A stretch of 64,000 bases of DNA, from NCBI GenBank assembly GCA_037349105.1, contig JAYJMM010000079.1, positions 1,364,001-1,428,000 of the forward strand, written 5' to 3'. A program made the translations under genes and the position numbers. Positions 38,573-49,860 of the stretch are shown here, one piece after another. Origin of the DNA: Limnomonas spitsbergensis. Taxonomy: Eukaryota; Chlorophyta; Chlorophyceae; Chlamydomonadales. The notes under the pieces are model-generated. The model saw nothing but the letters and a program-made list of their open reading frames with translations, had not been told where the DNA came from and did not search any database. The first letter of the stretch is position 1, and each line of letters starts with the position of its first letter.

Positions 38573-41500
38573 ATCTCAGCACTCTCCTTGACCAGTGCGA
38601 TGCTTCCTGGTACGGATGCCCATCTGCTGCTGCAGCAGGTGAGAGTCAGTGTTCATTTAGGGGTGCTTCAGCCTTCAGCTACATGTCAGCTACAGCCTAT
38701 CCTACAGCCAGCAGGGCTTGGAGCAGTTGGCCCTGCTGCATGGGCAACCGGCCGTTGGAAGGTCCAGGTTAGGTCTCCATCGGGCCCGTTAGGGCAGGCG
38801 GCCAGTGTTTCTTTTTTTGTGACTCAGCTACATGTCAGCTACAATCCGGCCGCTGGCCTGAGGCCCCGTCGCCAGCCTTGCTGCTTTGGTCACCAGTTGC
38901 AGGCCGGTCCAGGTTGAGTCATAATTGGGTCTTTGGCGGCCGCTGGGCAGCCTGCCAAAGTTGAACTTGTAGCCGGAAAAGAAACCATGGATGGCCGCCA
39001 GTCAGCCTAGGAGGCATCCAAAGACAGTCTGGTGTGCACTTGAATAAAAAGTGCAAAGCTGATTGCCTACAGTTTGGTTTTGCAGTCTGTGACGACAACA
39101 AGTATGGCAGTCACACCTTTCACACCTGTCAAGGCAGGCGCTGCTGGCAGGTACCCGTGCTCCCCTTTAAAACCTTTTGGAGTGAAAAGGGTGGGGCATC
39201 TCACCACTTTTTCTGCCCCTCCAGGTCGGCTGGTTTCGGTTACGGAGCAGTATGCCATGCTCCATGACGACCAGGCCCAGGCGTCCGCTTCCCTGATACT
39301 CCTTGAGGCAAGCCACCGGGATGCAGTGACGTCCTGCGACCAGCTGCAGGTGCGCTGTGCCATGCTGCACAGGTCTCTCCGGGGGCACCACCTAGATCTA
39401 GATCTTCTCCTGGGCAGAATAGGGTGCACTGACGTCCTGCGACGAGCCATGCAGACAGGCCCCTACATGGGCACCGCCGAGATCTACTTCTTAGCCTGGG
39501 CAGACTGGGGCGCAATGATGGCCTTCGAACAGCTTCATGTTCCAGCCACACACGCATGGCATAACATGGGCACCACTTAGATGTGCAATATCTCCTGGGC
39601 AGAGTATGGTGCGGTGACGTCCCGCAACCAGCTGCAGTTGCAATGAGGCATGGTCCCGCCACACCGAGGGACCCCTCAGTGAGATTCCAGCAATCACCTG
39701 TTCTGCCCCCCCTTGACGCTCACGTTTCCACAGGCGGATCTCCAGGCGCTACAACAGGTACACACTCAGCTGATGAGTCGCCACACCAAGGCTAGCGCTC
39801 AGCTGGAGGCGGCGTCAACGCAGGTTGCGGCGCTCAAGTCAGCCGGAGCGCAGGACCAGCAGGAACTGACGGCGGCGCAAGACGCCCGCATCACCGCGGA
39901 GGTGAGAGCCGGGGAAAGCCCTGCCGCATGACAGGGGGGGCGTGATGCAGTGTGCTCAAAGTAGAGGCTAACCAGGACTAATGGCCGCCAGGGCCTCGCT
40001 CTCGGCGGCACAAGACACCCGCATCACCACCGAGGGGGGAGCAGCAGCAGGGCGTTCAAGGGTCTGGTTCCACTTGACGCTAAATCCTGATCACAAGCCT
40101 AAGTCCTAACCACAACCCTAAATCCTAACCATAACATTAATCCGAAGCCTGCCACCCCTTAAGCATGCGCACAAATGATTTGCCCATACTGGTAGCCCTA
40201 AGCCTTCCTTTTACTGCTGCCACCAGGGCCGACTGCCTGAGATCGAGGAGCTGCAGAGGCTGATCGCCAGCACCAACGAAGAGCTGACTGGCATGCAGTT
40301 CCAGACCATCCAGCGAGAAGCAGCTGCCACTGCTCGCCAGCAGGAGCTGCGCACCCAGCTGGCGGCGGCTGAGGATCAGGTCAAGGTGCTTCATCCTAAA
40401 TCCCGAACCCTAAGCACTTAAGCAGCTGCCACTGCTGGCCAGTGGGGGGTGCGCACCCCGCTGGCGGCGGCTGAGGAGCAGATCAGGGTGCTTAACCCGA
40501 AATGTTGAACACTAATTTAGGAAAACATATAACCAGATTTAGGTGACCCTAATCTTGAAGTACTTGAAGCCCTGTGCATGCCTGCTGACAGCTGAAGGGT
40601 GTATGTGTAGCTTCTTCAGCTGTCAGCAGGCATGCACAGGGCTTCAAGTACTTCAAGCCCTGTGCATGCCTGCTGACAGCTGAAGCTTTGGTTTGAAACA
40701 CCGCGAGGCTTGACCCTGCTGACTCACCAGTAAATGCAAACAGACTTTCAGATCAAAGGACGCAACTCCCTGAGCAATTATGTGCTGCCTGAAGCCTTCA
40801 ACTCTTCAAGATGTTGAATAACAGATGTTGCACATTTTTGCGTATGGCCTTCAAGATGTTGCGTATGGCCTTTAAGATGCTGCATGTGTGATGTTAAATC
40901 ATATGATTTTGTGTCCTGAACATCTGAATCTGCACTGCATCCTAGACCTCTGTCCCACTTTGCATGAGGCCTTCATGTCTTAGTGCCCTGAGATCCCCTC
41001 CTACCCTGCCCACCCATTCCCATCCGTCCCGGCCTCCATCACACCTTGCATGAAGCCTTCATTTTGAAGTGCCCTGACACCCCTTCCCAACCGCCCCGGC
41101 CTTTGTCCTGCTGTCAGGCCGCGGGGCACACCAGGCAGCGGCTGATCGGTGATATAGAGGCGGCTCAGGGCCAGGCCACTCACCAGCAGCAGCTGGCAAA
41201 AAGCCGACAGGAGGAGCTCGTAGCCCAGCAACAGCTGGTGCTTAACCTGCAGGAGGCGCTCTGCCTGGCGCAGGCGCGGAAGGCGGCAGGCCCCAGCAGT
41301 GGGGGGTCCGACACGACGGACCCGGTGGCCTTACTCAAGGCAGAACTGGGAGATCTGCAGGCAGCCTGCAACAGGGCGGAGGCCGAGAAAGAGGTGGAGC
41401 GCAACCTGCCGCTCAGGTGAGGGCAGTGTAGGTCCATTCGCTTATGTGGTGGGGGGGATCCAGAGCTCCCGAGCCGTGAATCGTGAAACTGTTTTTTGAA

Positions 41501-43287
41501 CAACGTACCTCTGAGGTGTGTGTGTGTGGGGGGGGGGGTAGGGGGTCGGGTTCTGATTGCCTAGAAGCTGAACCTGCTGAGGTGGAGCGCTACCAGTTGC
41601 TCAGGTGATTGAGGTGGACGTCCAGTCGCTCAGGTGGGGGGTGGGGGCTGGGGTTCAGAGCTGGCAAACCCCAAATCCTGAGATGAACTGCCCCGTGCCT
41701 CTCAGGCGTTGTAGGGTAGGGTTGTGACCTCCTAAGCTCCGAACCCCGGGATTGGGCGCAACACTTTGCTCAGGTGGAGTGTGGTTGGTGATCCGCGCTT
41801 CCTAAACCATTAGACAGAGAAGACGGAGGCGGAGCATAGCCTTTTGCTGGGGTGTGTGTGGGGGTATGAGGGTTCTGCGCCCCGCCGCTCCTTAAGACCC
41901 TTTTGCTGGGGTGTGTGTGGGGGGATGAGGGTTCTGCGCTCCGCCGCTCCTTAAGACCCTTTTGCTGAGGTGTGTGTGGGGGGGATGAGGGTTCTGAGGG
42001 ATCTGATTGAATTTAATGTGATCCACGTCTCCTGGATGCCCAACACATTCCGCAGGCTGTTGGAGCTGGAGGGCAGCGTCCTGGACTACCAGGACCACGT
42101 CGCCCTGCTGCAGGCCAGCTGCCAAGAGGTCCACCCCGCCAGTGCGGCAGCTGCTCACACGCCAGCTGAGCCAGGCGGCACAGCCTCTATGCCTGCTGCA
42201 GCTGCACCCGCACACCACGTCCAGGCTCACCTGGTCAGCAGCGCTGATGCTTCCCCCTCGCACGACGAAGCAGGTGAGGGGCTGCAACCTTGAAGGACCA
42301 TGAGGTCTCAACCCTTTGGCCCCGAACCCTGAGGTGTGAACCCTGTCACCCTGGACCCTGAAGTATGAACCCCTATGGTCCTGGACCCTCAGGTCAAATC
42401 CTGTGGCCCTGAACCTTGCGGCCTTGGACCCTGAGGGCAATCAATGTCAGATGTCAGAGCACACGCGCATGGGACTAACAATATAGCTGCCGGCCGATGA
42501 GAATGTATGAAATCCGCAGCATGCTGGTGTTCTAAACATGTCATTCACTGCCTAAAGAAAGAAAGAAAGGAAGAAAGCAGAACCGAGTGCTGCAGAACCA
42601 AGTCCTGCAGAACCAAGTCCTGCAGAACCAAGTCATGCAGAACCAAGTCATGCAGAACCAAGTCCTGCAGAACCAAGTCCTGCAGAACCAAGTCCTGCAT
42701 ACCATTGGCTGAGTTGTAGCTGAAGTGTAGCTGAAGCGTCCTGAATTGAGCAGACCCATGCACCATTTAATGTGTCTAGTGCGCACAGGCTGCTTTAGGA
42801 GGTCTGCTGGGCGGCCACCAACACTAGGCTAATGGGGACCAAACCCTGACTGGACGAAGGCCTGTAGCCCAATCATGCAGCACGGTTTGCTGCTTAGTTC
42901 AAACCTGGCATGCCATAGGCTGGCTGAGTTGTAGGTGAAGCAACCTAAAATAAACACTGCTGGCATGATGCACCATCCAATGACCATTTACCTAGTGTGC
43001 ACCAGGCCATCTTCAGAGGGCAGCCGGATGCATGGCCACCATTGGGCAAATCCCACTCCATCAATCAATGCCAGATATCAGAGCACATGCTCATAGCACT
43101 TAACACATAGCTGTCGATCAGATGATGCTACCTTCCGATATCTCAGGAATCCACAGCCTGCTGATGTTCTAAACCTGTTGCTCACTGTCTACATAAATGT
43201 GTGCTGTATCTGAGGAGCACTACATACAGAACAGCTGCAGGTAAATCACAGCCTGACGGCTTCTCAAGAAAGAAAGAAAGAAAGAAA

Positions 43288-43327
<40 letters not shown>

Positions 43328-45251
43328 AAAAGAGAAAAATAATAAGAAAAAAAGGGAATCAGAGAGAGGGGGGTAGGGAAAAAAAGGGAAATAAAATGGG
43401 GGAAAGTGAAAGGAAATTTCTAGGGCTCCAGACCTCTTGGAGACATTAGGGTGCCGCCCGGTCTCACACTTTCTCATACTTGTTCAATCTTGGCAAGGAA
43501 CCGTGCAACAGCATTTCTGGGTTCTGTATTTTATGCCCAGTATCCTTTCCCCCAATAAGATCAAGCACGTCCTGTATCAGTTTGAGCGCCTCCCATATTC
43601 CCTGATCATTTTTATCCACCACAGCCATCATTCTCCAACACCCATGCTGACTCTGCTTGTGCCGCCTGACACATGCCTTAACCAGCCTTTTCTGCCTGCT
43701 CACGCAGACGACAGCATCTGGGATGAGTCTTCAAATGAGGCACATCTGCCCGTGGAGTCAGTGCACCAACCTGTGAGGGCCAGGGCTGACCTGCTTAACC
43801 TGCTTGCGCAAGAGCGGCAAGCAGTGGAGAGGCAGGACTATTCGGCCCAACAGCAGCGTGAGGACGCTGAGGCCCGGCAGCAGCTGCAACAAGAGAAGCA
43901 CCAGCTCAAGTTGGAGGTGGAGCAGCTGGAAACAAAAGTGAAAACAAAAGAAGCAAGGCATGAACAGTATCTGGAGCACGACAGGCGCATCGTCAAGAAT
44001 TACAGAGAGCTGAAAATCCAGTTGAATTTGTTTAAGATTCGCTGTGATGGGCTGACAGAGGGCAACGTCAATGCGGGACTGCAGCAGCGTGAAGATGCCA
44101 AGGTTCGGCAGCAGCTGCAACAAGAGAAGCACCAGCTCAAGGTGAAGGTGGAGCAGCTGGAAACAACGGTGCAGAAAATGCAAGCAAAGCATGAACAGTA
44201 TCTGGAGCGCGACAAGCGCATCGTCAAGCTTTACAGTGAGCTGAAACGCCAGCTGGATGTGTCCAAGATTCGCTGTGATGAGCTGGCCGAGGGCAACGTC
44301 AAACTGGCAGGGTGGAGGGAGGAAGAGACTGAGACTGGTTTCAAGCTGCATGTGCAGCTGAGGGAGGAGAAGGAGCTGACCGAGCAGTTGCAGCAGCAGC
44401 TGCGTAAAAGGGAGGAGGACCGGAGGCAGCAGGAAGTCCAAGTCCAAGCGCTGGAAGCATCGATGCAAGAGCTCCAGCAGCTCTACGCTGTTAAGTTGGC
44501 TGAGCAGGCTGGGCAGGCCCGTGCTGCGGAGGGTCAGATCAACAGCTTGACTGACATTGTCTGGAAGCTGGAGGCAGCGGTAGCTGTGCGGGCCGGGCAG
44601 GCCCGTGTTGCCCAGCAGCAGATCTACAGCTTATGTGGCACCGTTTCGCAGCTGGAGGCAGCAGTGGCTGAGCGGGCCGGGCAGGCCCATGCTTCCCAGC
44701 AGCTGAACTACAGCTTAAGTGACACCGTCTGTCAGCTGCAGGCAGCGGCGGCTGAGCAGTCTGGACAGGCCCATACTGCCGAGCAGCTGATCAGCAGCTT
44801 GACTGACACAGTCTGGCAGCTGAAGGCAGCGGCGGCTGAGCGAAATCAGTCGACGGCTCGAAGGCAGCAGCGCTTCCAGGAGTGCATGGACGTGGAGGCC
44901 GCTGGGATGGTGCAAGGCAGGGCAGCTTTCCAGGCTGAGCTGGAAGCATGCAAAGAGCAGGTTGATGAGGAGCAGCGCATTGAGCAGCAGGCGAGGGAGC
45001 TGGCAGCTGCTCAGCTGTTGCTAGCTGGTGAGGTTGAGGCGGGGCGTATCGGGCAGCTGGAGGCAACGACAGCTGAGCGGGACACGCGCCCAAAGCGGGT
45101 TGCTAGACAGCAGGGCCAGAAGCGGAGGAAGACGAGGGGCGGAAGGAAGCATGGTGGAAGCCGGGACAACAGCGTGCATGCTGCGGCGGACCAGCAGAGC
45201 AGGGCTGTGTCCGAGGCAGGAATTTCGGTTTACTTCAACGGGGAATTTTGA
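38573..45251 (+). CDS. Coiled-coil protein, seven exons found, 5' end not identified
   Basis: Exons 38573-38638 (weakest), 39225-39349, 39734-39901, 40227-40385, 41118-41416, 42056-42273 and 43708-45251; all GT-AG with matching phases and one frame to TGA. The product is almost entirely Gln/Glu/Ala/Leu-rich heptads (QQELTAAQDARITAE, ATARQQELRTQLAAAE, QLVLNLQEALCLAQA), with a low-complexity Ala/Pro/His linker around 42130-42270. The last exon (513 residues) has two 77-residue direct repeats (43851 and 44082: REDA..RQQLQQEKHQLK ... KHEQYLE.D.RIVK) and then about four 28-residue repeats (AERAGQARA..Q..SL.DTV.QL, 84-bp period from 44509), ending in a basic RPKRVARQQGQKRRKTRGGRK stretch. This suggests a filament or scaffold protein, for example cytoskeletal, basal-body or nuclear; the sequence does not decide. 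No enzymatic domain is visible. The frame upstream of 43708 is open but I treat it as intron. Confidence 0.65.
38665..38990 (+). repeat. Two adjacent SINE-like repeats in a coiled-coil-gene intron
   Basis: 'ccttcagctacatgtcagct' (38674) and 'gactcagctacatgtcagct' (38822) begin two related segments; both continue with 'gct..tgg.ca' and 'ggtccaggtt', and the second ends 'gaacttgtagccggaaaag' as at 21095-21115. Confidence 0.7.
39373..39660 (+). repeat. Copies of the end of exon 39225-39349
   Basis: 'gatgcagtgacgtcctgcga' + 'ccagctgcag' of the exon is echoed at 39428 ('gcactgacgtcctgcgacg') and 39611 ('gcggtgacgtcccgcaacc' + 'agctgcagttg'); the intron words 'gggcaccac.tagat' and 'ctcctgggcagaata' recur with them. 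Confidence 0.75.
39995..40040 (+). repeat. Copy of the donor of exon 39734-39901
   Basis: 'ggcggcacaagacacccgca' + 'tcaccaccgagggggg' repeats the exon end 'ggcggcgcaagacgcccgca' + 'tcaccgcggag|gtgag' about 120 bp downstream. Confidence 0.85.
40420..40500 (+). repeat. Copy of the donor region of exon 40227-40385
   Basis: 'agcagctgccactgctggcc' ... 'ctggcggcggctgaggagc' ... 'gggtgcttaaccc' repeats the last 65 bp of the exon and its donor. Confidence 0.88.
40554..40685. other. Long perfect inverted repeat with a third arm (hairpin)
   Basis: 40554-40597 and 40614-40657 are exact reverse complements (44-bp arms, 16-nt loop). The first arm sequence then returns in direct orientation at 40642-40685, so 40614-40641 and 40658-40685 form a second hairpin with 28-bp arms. 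Core arm words: 'cctgtgcatgcctgctgac', 'agctgaag'. It lies in the intron 40386-41117. Confidence 0.95.
41417..41975 (+). repeat. Copies of the donor of exon 41118-41416
   Basis: 'gaggtggagcgcaacctgcc' + 'gctcag|gtgag' is echoed at 41578 ('gaggtggagcgctaccagt'), 41628 ('cagtcgctcaggtgg'), 41757 ('gcgcaacactttgctcagg'), and three 63-bp units near 41825, 41890 and 41955 ('ttttgctggggtgtgtgtgg'). Confidence 0.8.
42436..43350. repeat. Diverged tandem duplication with 15-bp and GAAA repeats in an intron
   Basis: 42436-42560 matches 43065-43200 ('gatatcagagcacatgctca', 'gctgatgttctaaac'), and 42705-42840 matches 42910-43040 ('ggctgagttgtag.tgaagc', 'ctagtgtgcac'). 42584-42699 is a 15-bp repeat (CAGAACCAAGTCCTG, about 8 copies); 42553-42580 and 43264-43322 are GAAA-rich. 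Confidence 0.75.
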
Positions 45252-45593
45252 TTTTTTGAGGCGGCCTCTGCATGAGCAGTGTGCCTTGGTAACTTGCGGC
45301 CTCTTGAAAGCTGTGCACCAGTAGTTTGCCTGCAGGGGTGAACATCCCAGGATTCGCACACCCCTCCTCGGGGCCCTTTGGATTGAAGTTGGATCTGGAG
45401 CATCTTGCCTTTACCACTGATGTCCATACTCAGGGCACTGTGGTTTGGTAGAGAGGGCGCTTGGTACTACAACGTTGTGCAGTCTCCAGAACATGATCCA
45501 TTAGGTCATGTCAACTGTGATTATTTATTACACCCTGATTAACCGGGATGCTGTGCCATTCAACCTTTTTCTGCCTGCATTATAATGGGTTTT

Positions 45594-45598
45594 TGTAA
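45594..45598 (+). terminator. TGTAA poly(A) signal, coiled-coil gene
   Basis: TGTAA 343 bp after the stop codon at 45249-45251. From here to 46160 I see nothing recognisable. Confidence 0.4.
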
Positions 45599-46164
45599 TG
45601 CGATGTTTCGGTAGTTCTTCATTTGCCATGCAGTAGTTTCACAGTTCGACATTTCTCTTTGCCAGGGCCATTGCGAAGTATCTTGCGCCTGTTGGTTGTT
45701 TGAAATGCTAGTGTGGAGACTGAGGGCAACTGGGAATTTACCTTGCACGTTTTTATCTCAAATATTTTTAAGCAACGATGGCCGGTAACAAGCATTCTAC
45801 TTTTTCTCTGTCCTGCCTATCCATCATCGGTTATTATCCGTAGATATCAGAAGCTCCAGGAAGTACAGTAGCTCATTGGCTATCCCATGACCTTGATGTT
45901 CAACATGTCAAGTGTGCACTGGCATCATGTCTAAAACCGGTAATGGAGGATATTTGCAGCTAATACAGCGCAGTCGACGGAGTCTATTGATCCGGTTGTG
46001 ATGTATCCTTGTCCCTGATGTGAGCGTTCACATGTGTTTTTGTGGCCGCCACATTTACCCGCCCCTTACTTCTTGCACCCCGCTTTTGTGCATGCATGCA
46101 CATCTTAAGAGAGATGTGAGTGCTGGTTGTGCCGCCCTATATTGGGTTAACAGCACCTCCCTGT

Positions 46165-47285
46165 ACCACGCATCCGGTTGGCGTCTGTCTACGCAGCGCA
46201 TGCGGCCAACTACGGTGATGTGGTGTGGGCCTCAGGCCGTGGCATTGCCTCAAGAGCAAGATGCAGTCCAGCTTCCTCCAGCATCTGTGCCATGCTGCAG
46301 GGCTACATCCGTCAGCTGCCAGTTGGGGGTCATGAGGGAGCTGCAGATCCAGCCGTTACAGCGAAGTTGGTGGCAGCATAAACTTCGCTTCTACAACGCT
46401 GCGGTCGCACCAGCAGCACAGCACGACAGCCCACTCATGGCCGCAGCCATGGCGATCGACAGTGAGCTCGCTGTAAGACAGAGCACCGGAGGGCCCAATT
46501 GGTGCAAATAATTGCTAGGTGCTTTGGAGGAGTTGGAGCTGGGATCAGCCGTCCCCAAACTGCGTCAAACGGCGACTGACCTGCAACCGCTGCCTGTCCC
46601 AGAGGTGCTAGCGCTAGTTGATGCAGCATTCGAGCGGGCGCAGCTGAATGCAGCTGGCAGAGGGGACCCCAGAGATCCGGCCTGCCACTGAACACAGGTC
46701 TATGGCCGCCTTCCGCACCTGGTTACAGTCTACGGCGGGCGCTTCGCCAGGGGCCGCACCAGTCGAAGGGAGTGTGCATGCGTGCGCACGAAATTAAGGC
46801 TGCGGCTCGGCGCCATCAGCACGGCTGACACTCGAGGACGGCACAGCGGTCAGCAGCGTGATGGACGGTGTTGGGCAAGGGGAGATGGCGAGCATGTGGA
46901 GGATGCGCTGCATGTCTGCTTCCAGTGCCCTAGCGTGAAGGAGAGGCTTAGGGAGAGAAGTTGGGCGGGCCCCCCGGAGGGCGCCACAGACTTTCAACAG
47001 TTGTACCAGGGCAGGCTTGGATGGGAGGCTCTAAGTTGTGTTGAGGATGTCGTTCGCTTTGTTGAGGCCTAGTTGTGTTGCTTTTCTTTGCCTTCTTGGG
47101 GAATAGGCACGAGAGAGGCAAGGGTACTTCAGGCTGCCTTTTCCTTTTGAAGGGGTGTTTCTTTCCTTTTTGTTCTTCTCCCTCTTTCCCTCTTACCTTA
47201 AGTTTATATTCTTCCAACATGACAGTTGGCGCCCACGCAGCCGGACTTTTTGAGCAGGGCCCAGAGGTGTAATGTCATTGACCTC
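46165..47285 (+). mobile_element. LINE 3' end: ORF remnant, zf-RVT-like domain, 3' UTR and tail
   Basis: The longest copy of the family. 46180-46390 encodes AANYGDVVWASGRG-type sequence (frameshifted); 46440-46690 another ORF part; 46795-47069 an open frame with LRLGAISTADTRGR, HVEDALHVCFQCPS and LGWEAL ... VEDVVRFVEA then a stop. A C/T-rich 3' UTR (47070-47225) leads to the tail 'gcgcccacgcagccg' + 'tttttgagcagggcccagag' + 'gtgtaatgtcattgacc'. The reverse-transcriptase and endonuclease domains are absent, as in a 5'-truncated insertion. It defines the tail sequence used to recognise the other fragments. Confidence 0.85.
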
Positions 47286-47440
47286 TTGGCCCTGCTCAAA
47301 AAAGGCTTGGCCTCCTGGGCTCCTAAGTTAATGACATTACTCCTCTGGGCCATGCTGAAATGAAGCTCGGCCACGTCGGCAAACAAAAGGACAGCTAGGA
47401 AAGTCGAGGGAGAAGGCAGAAGAGGAACGACTTTGTACGT
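47278..47440 (-). mobile_element. Two inverted LINE tails
   Basis: 'gacctcttggccctgctcaa' (47280) and 'cattactcctctgggccatg' (47336), each followed by '.gctcggcc' and an A/G-rich stretch, back to back with the direct tail of the preceding copy. Confidence 0.7.
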
Positions 47441-48411
47441 CCGCTCTCTTGGTGTTGAACATCCCTGAGTGCTGCTTGCACGAGCCTGTCCATGGCATGC
47501 TGATATCGGCATGTCTTGCGCTTCGCTGGCTGACATCGGTACTGAGTGTGTGTGAACTTCACCGTGCTCTATGATGCCACACTTGACACTAGTTGTGACA
47601 TGTCATGGCGCGGGCTACTCGGTGCGACCGATGTGTCAGCTTTCCGTATTTTGAATTCCGCTTCTCTGCGCGTTAGCAATTCTACTCTTCGTTGGGTCTT
47701 CCAGCTGTGTTGACGACCGGTCGATCGATGCCGACCTGTCAATTGTCACCTATCATCGCTACGGACGGTGCACAGGCCACACGCTCAATCCCTGGCCCCC
47801 TCAGCGCGATTTACGCCGTGCTCGCTTGGAAGTCTCCAGAGGCCACACGCTTCGCTCCACGGTTGGCAAAAAGTGTCACGGACACGTGTCCGCGACACAG
47901 AGAAGCCAACTGGTCCCCCCTAAAGCAGCTTATAGTGCTGATTATTTGCGATTTTTCGATGTCCAGTTCGCGGCCCCGGGTGCCCTATCGCAAGTTTCAC
48001 ATGTTTTGTTCACACGTGTCGCTCGAGGCTTGCAACCCAGAAGCCACCGTCCTGTGTATCAAACGCGACAAATCGCTCTCGCACTTTGGGCCTCTGGGCC
48101 CGAAGCCCCATGCGGCCTCTGCGCGACGCATCCCTGCCGAGACCAACAGAGTGAAAACTTGGTCACTCAAACGCGGAAAACCTATATAGTAGCGGCCGTA
48201 AAGATCTTGCCTGCATGGGCGCCCCTATGCCGCTTATTGGGCTGTCCATAACTGACAGGACTCCTGGCTCTAGACGACAGCCATAAAACGAGATTTGAAC
48301 GCTTCATTTCATGGGATGCAAGAGATGGCTGACTAAATAGGCCTACGTGGCAGACCATCAGGTCAGGGGATCAGAGCAACCTACCGGAAATACACGGCTG
48401 GGCGTCGCCGC
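47441..48411. other. Stretch without a recognisable gene
   Basis: Two overlapping plus-strand open frames (47692-48189 and 47826-48251) match no family I know and lack plausible splice context. Composition is mixed and without long tandem repeats. Confidence 0.4.
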
Positions 48412-48414
48412 TAA

Positions 48415-48893
48415 GGTCGTGTTTCCATTGCTATTCTGTCGGGCAACCGACACAGAATAAGGCCCAATTTCGACCCAACTGCCGCAAACCGACACAGAAT
48501 AGGCCAGAATAGGCCTTTGTACGAACCCTTTGTACGAAGCCGAAACCACGCAAAAAAGAATAGCCTATACCGTCTCATTTGCCAGGTATAGGCTATTCTG
48601 TGAGTTGGTTGCCTCTTGGTTTAGAGAACCATCTCAGCGCGAAAGATCGTTCGGCATTAAAGACGCCATTTCTATAGCCAGATCGAAATAAGCGGCGACA
48701 CTTGTGGTTCCGAGGTCACGAATCGTCGCAGAACGTCTCGGCGCCCCTAGATCAGACCTTTGGCAGCAGGAAGTTCGCTGTGAACTTCCTGGATTTCAAT
48801 GGAAACAGTTTTGGAATAAGGCGTGAAAAAATCACGATCGCGAGCAACCGGATTCCAACCGCGCTGGTATAAGGCGCCAATGGAAACACCCCC
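48415..48893. mobile_element. Harbinger-like MITE with TAA target-site duplication
   Basis: Ends GGTCGTGTTTCCATTG (48415-48430) and, reverse-complemented, GGGGGTGTTTCCATTG (48878-48893): 14 of 16 identical. Both are flanked by TAA (48412-48414 and 48894-48896), the 3-bp target-site duplication typical of PIF/Harbinger. No transposase is encoded. Inside are a perfect 15-bp hairpin (48557-48571 with 48585-48599), repeats of 'ccgacacagaata.ggcc', and a subterminal 'caatggaaac' (48798). Confidence 0.75.
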
Positions 48894-48896
48894 TAA

Positions 48897-49420
48897 GTCA
48901 GGTGGCGTCGTTGGCTTCAATATCAACTCTTTCAACCTGAAAAAGCGCATCTGGCCGGTGTAGATTCATTAGGGGTCGCTGGCCTCGTGGGCGTGGCGTC
49001 GTAGGCGTCGTTGCGGGGGACGTTGAAATTTGCCTTCGCAACTCTTTCGAAATTGTGCAGCGAGTTATCCCATTTGACTAGCACTCGACCCCTCGCCAAT
49101 TTCTTCACCCTCATCACCCTTCAGGGTTTCCTTCTTCATACCCCCTGTCATACGAACCACGAGGTCGGCTGCAACCAGGGGCCACATCGCCTCAGCCCCG
49201 CGTCTTGCCTTTACACGAGCCATGCCCCCAGTTGCTAACCTAGACTGTCTGCGTCAGCCATACCGGGCATCAGCCCCCATCTCTTATATATTTCTCACAC
49301 TCTTCCGCATCAATGATTCAGACCAGGATTCAAACCCTCTCCCAACCTCCCCAACACCCCCGAAAAGTCTCAAGTTTCATACGGCAATTTAATCTTGATC
49401 AGGCAGAAAGACGAAGGGAC
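48897..49420. other. No recognisable gene
   Basis: A minus-strand frame of 61 codons (48932-49117; RVKKLARGRVLVKWD) has the look of a transposon-encoded piece but I cannot assign it. Nothing else seen. Confidence 0.35.
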
Positions 49421-49860
49421 AGAGACCCAAGAAGCTGTGTTCAACTGGCAGAATCCAAAGTCTCAAGTGTCCAAGGTTCCACCAATCCACGTGATCAGGC
49501 GCAAATAACGGCTACGGTATTCTTGTGCTGTGGCTACTGGCTGAAGGGCACAGGGGGCAGAGTCCACCAGCTGCTGCACACCAGTGTGTGTTCGCGAGAT
49601 CCCTGGGGTTCCGCCGGCTGGACTTGTCCAGCTGCACCTGCTCGGAGGCTTCCTCCACTAGCGCCAACACCTCCATGACGGGTAGCGCCTGAAGATCAGT
49701 CACTGAGTGTCTATCTAGCACAGTTTGGGAACAGCTGCTCCCTGCACCATCTCCCAGGAGTGCATTCAGGAGTTCACTGCAGTGCTCTGCCTGGCCAGGA
49801 GCTGCGCGTCGACGGCCTTGGATGCCGCCATGAGAAGGCTGTCTTGCTAAGCTGCCGGTG
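49420..49860 (-). mobile_element. Inverted LINE ORF fragment
   Basis: The complement of 49500-49850 aligns with 46435-46690 of the plus-strand LINE copy ('atggc.gcatccaaggcc', 'gttcccaaactg', 'gaggtg.t.gcgctagt', 'ggaccccagggatc.cg'), with stops and frameshifts. Confidence 0.6.

Noticed and set aside
43437..43707. N-terminal 90 codons of the open frame ending at 45251
   Set aside because: Sequence is not coiled-coil-like, and the acceptor at 43707/43708 joins the preceding exon in phase; treated as intron.
47692..48251. Two overlapping plus-strand frames of 165 and 141 codons
   Set aside because: No family resemblance, neither frame favoured, no splice context.
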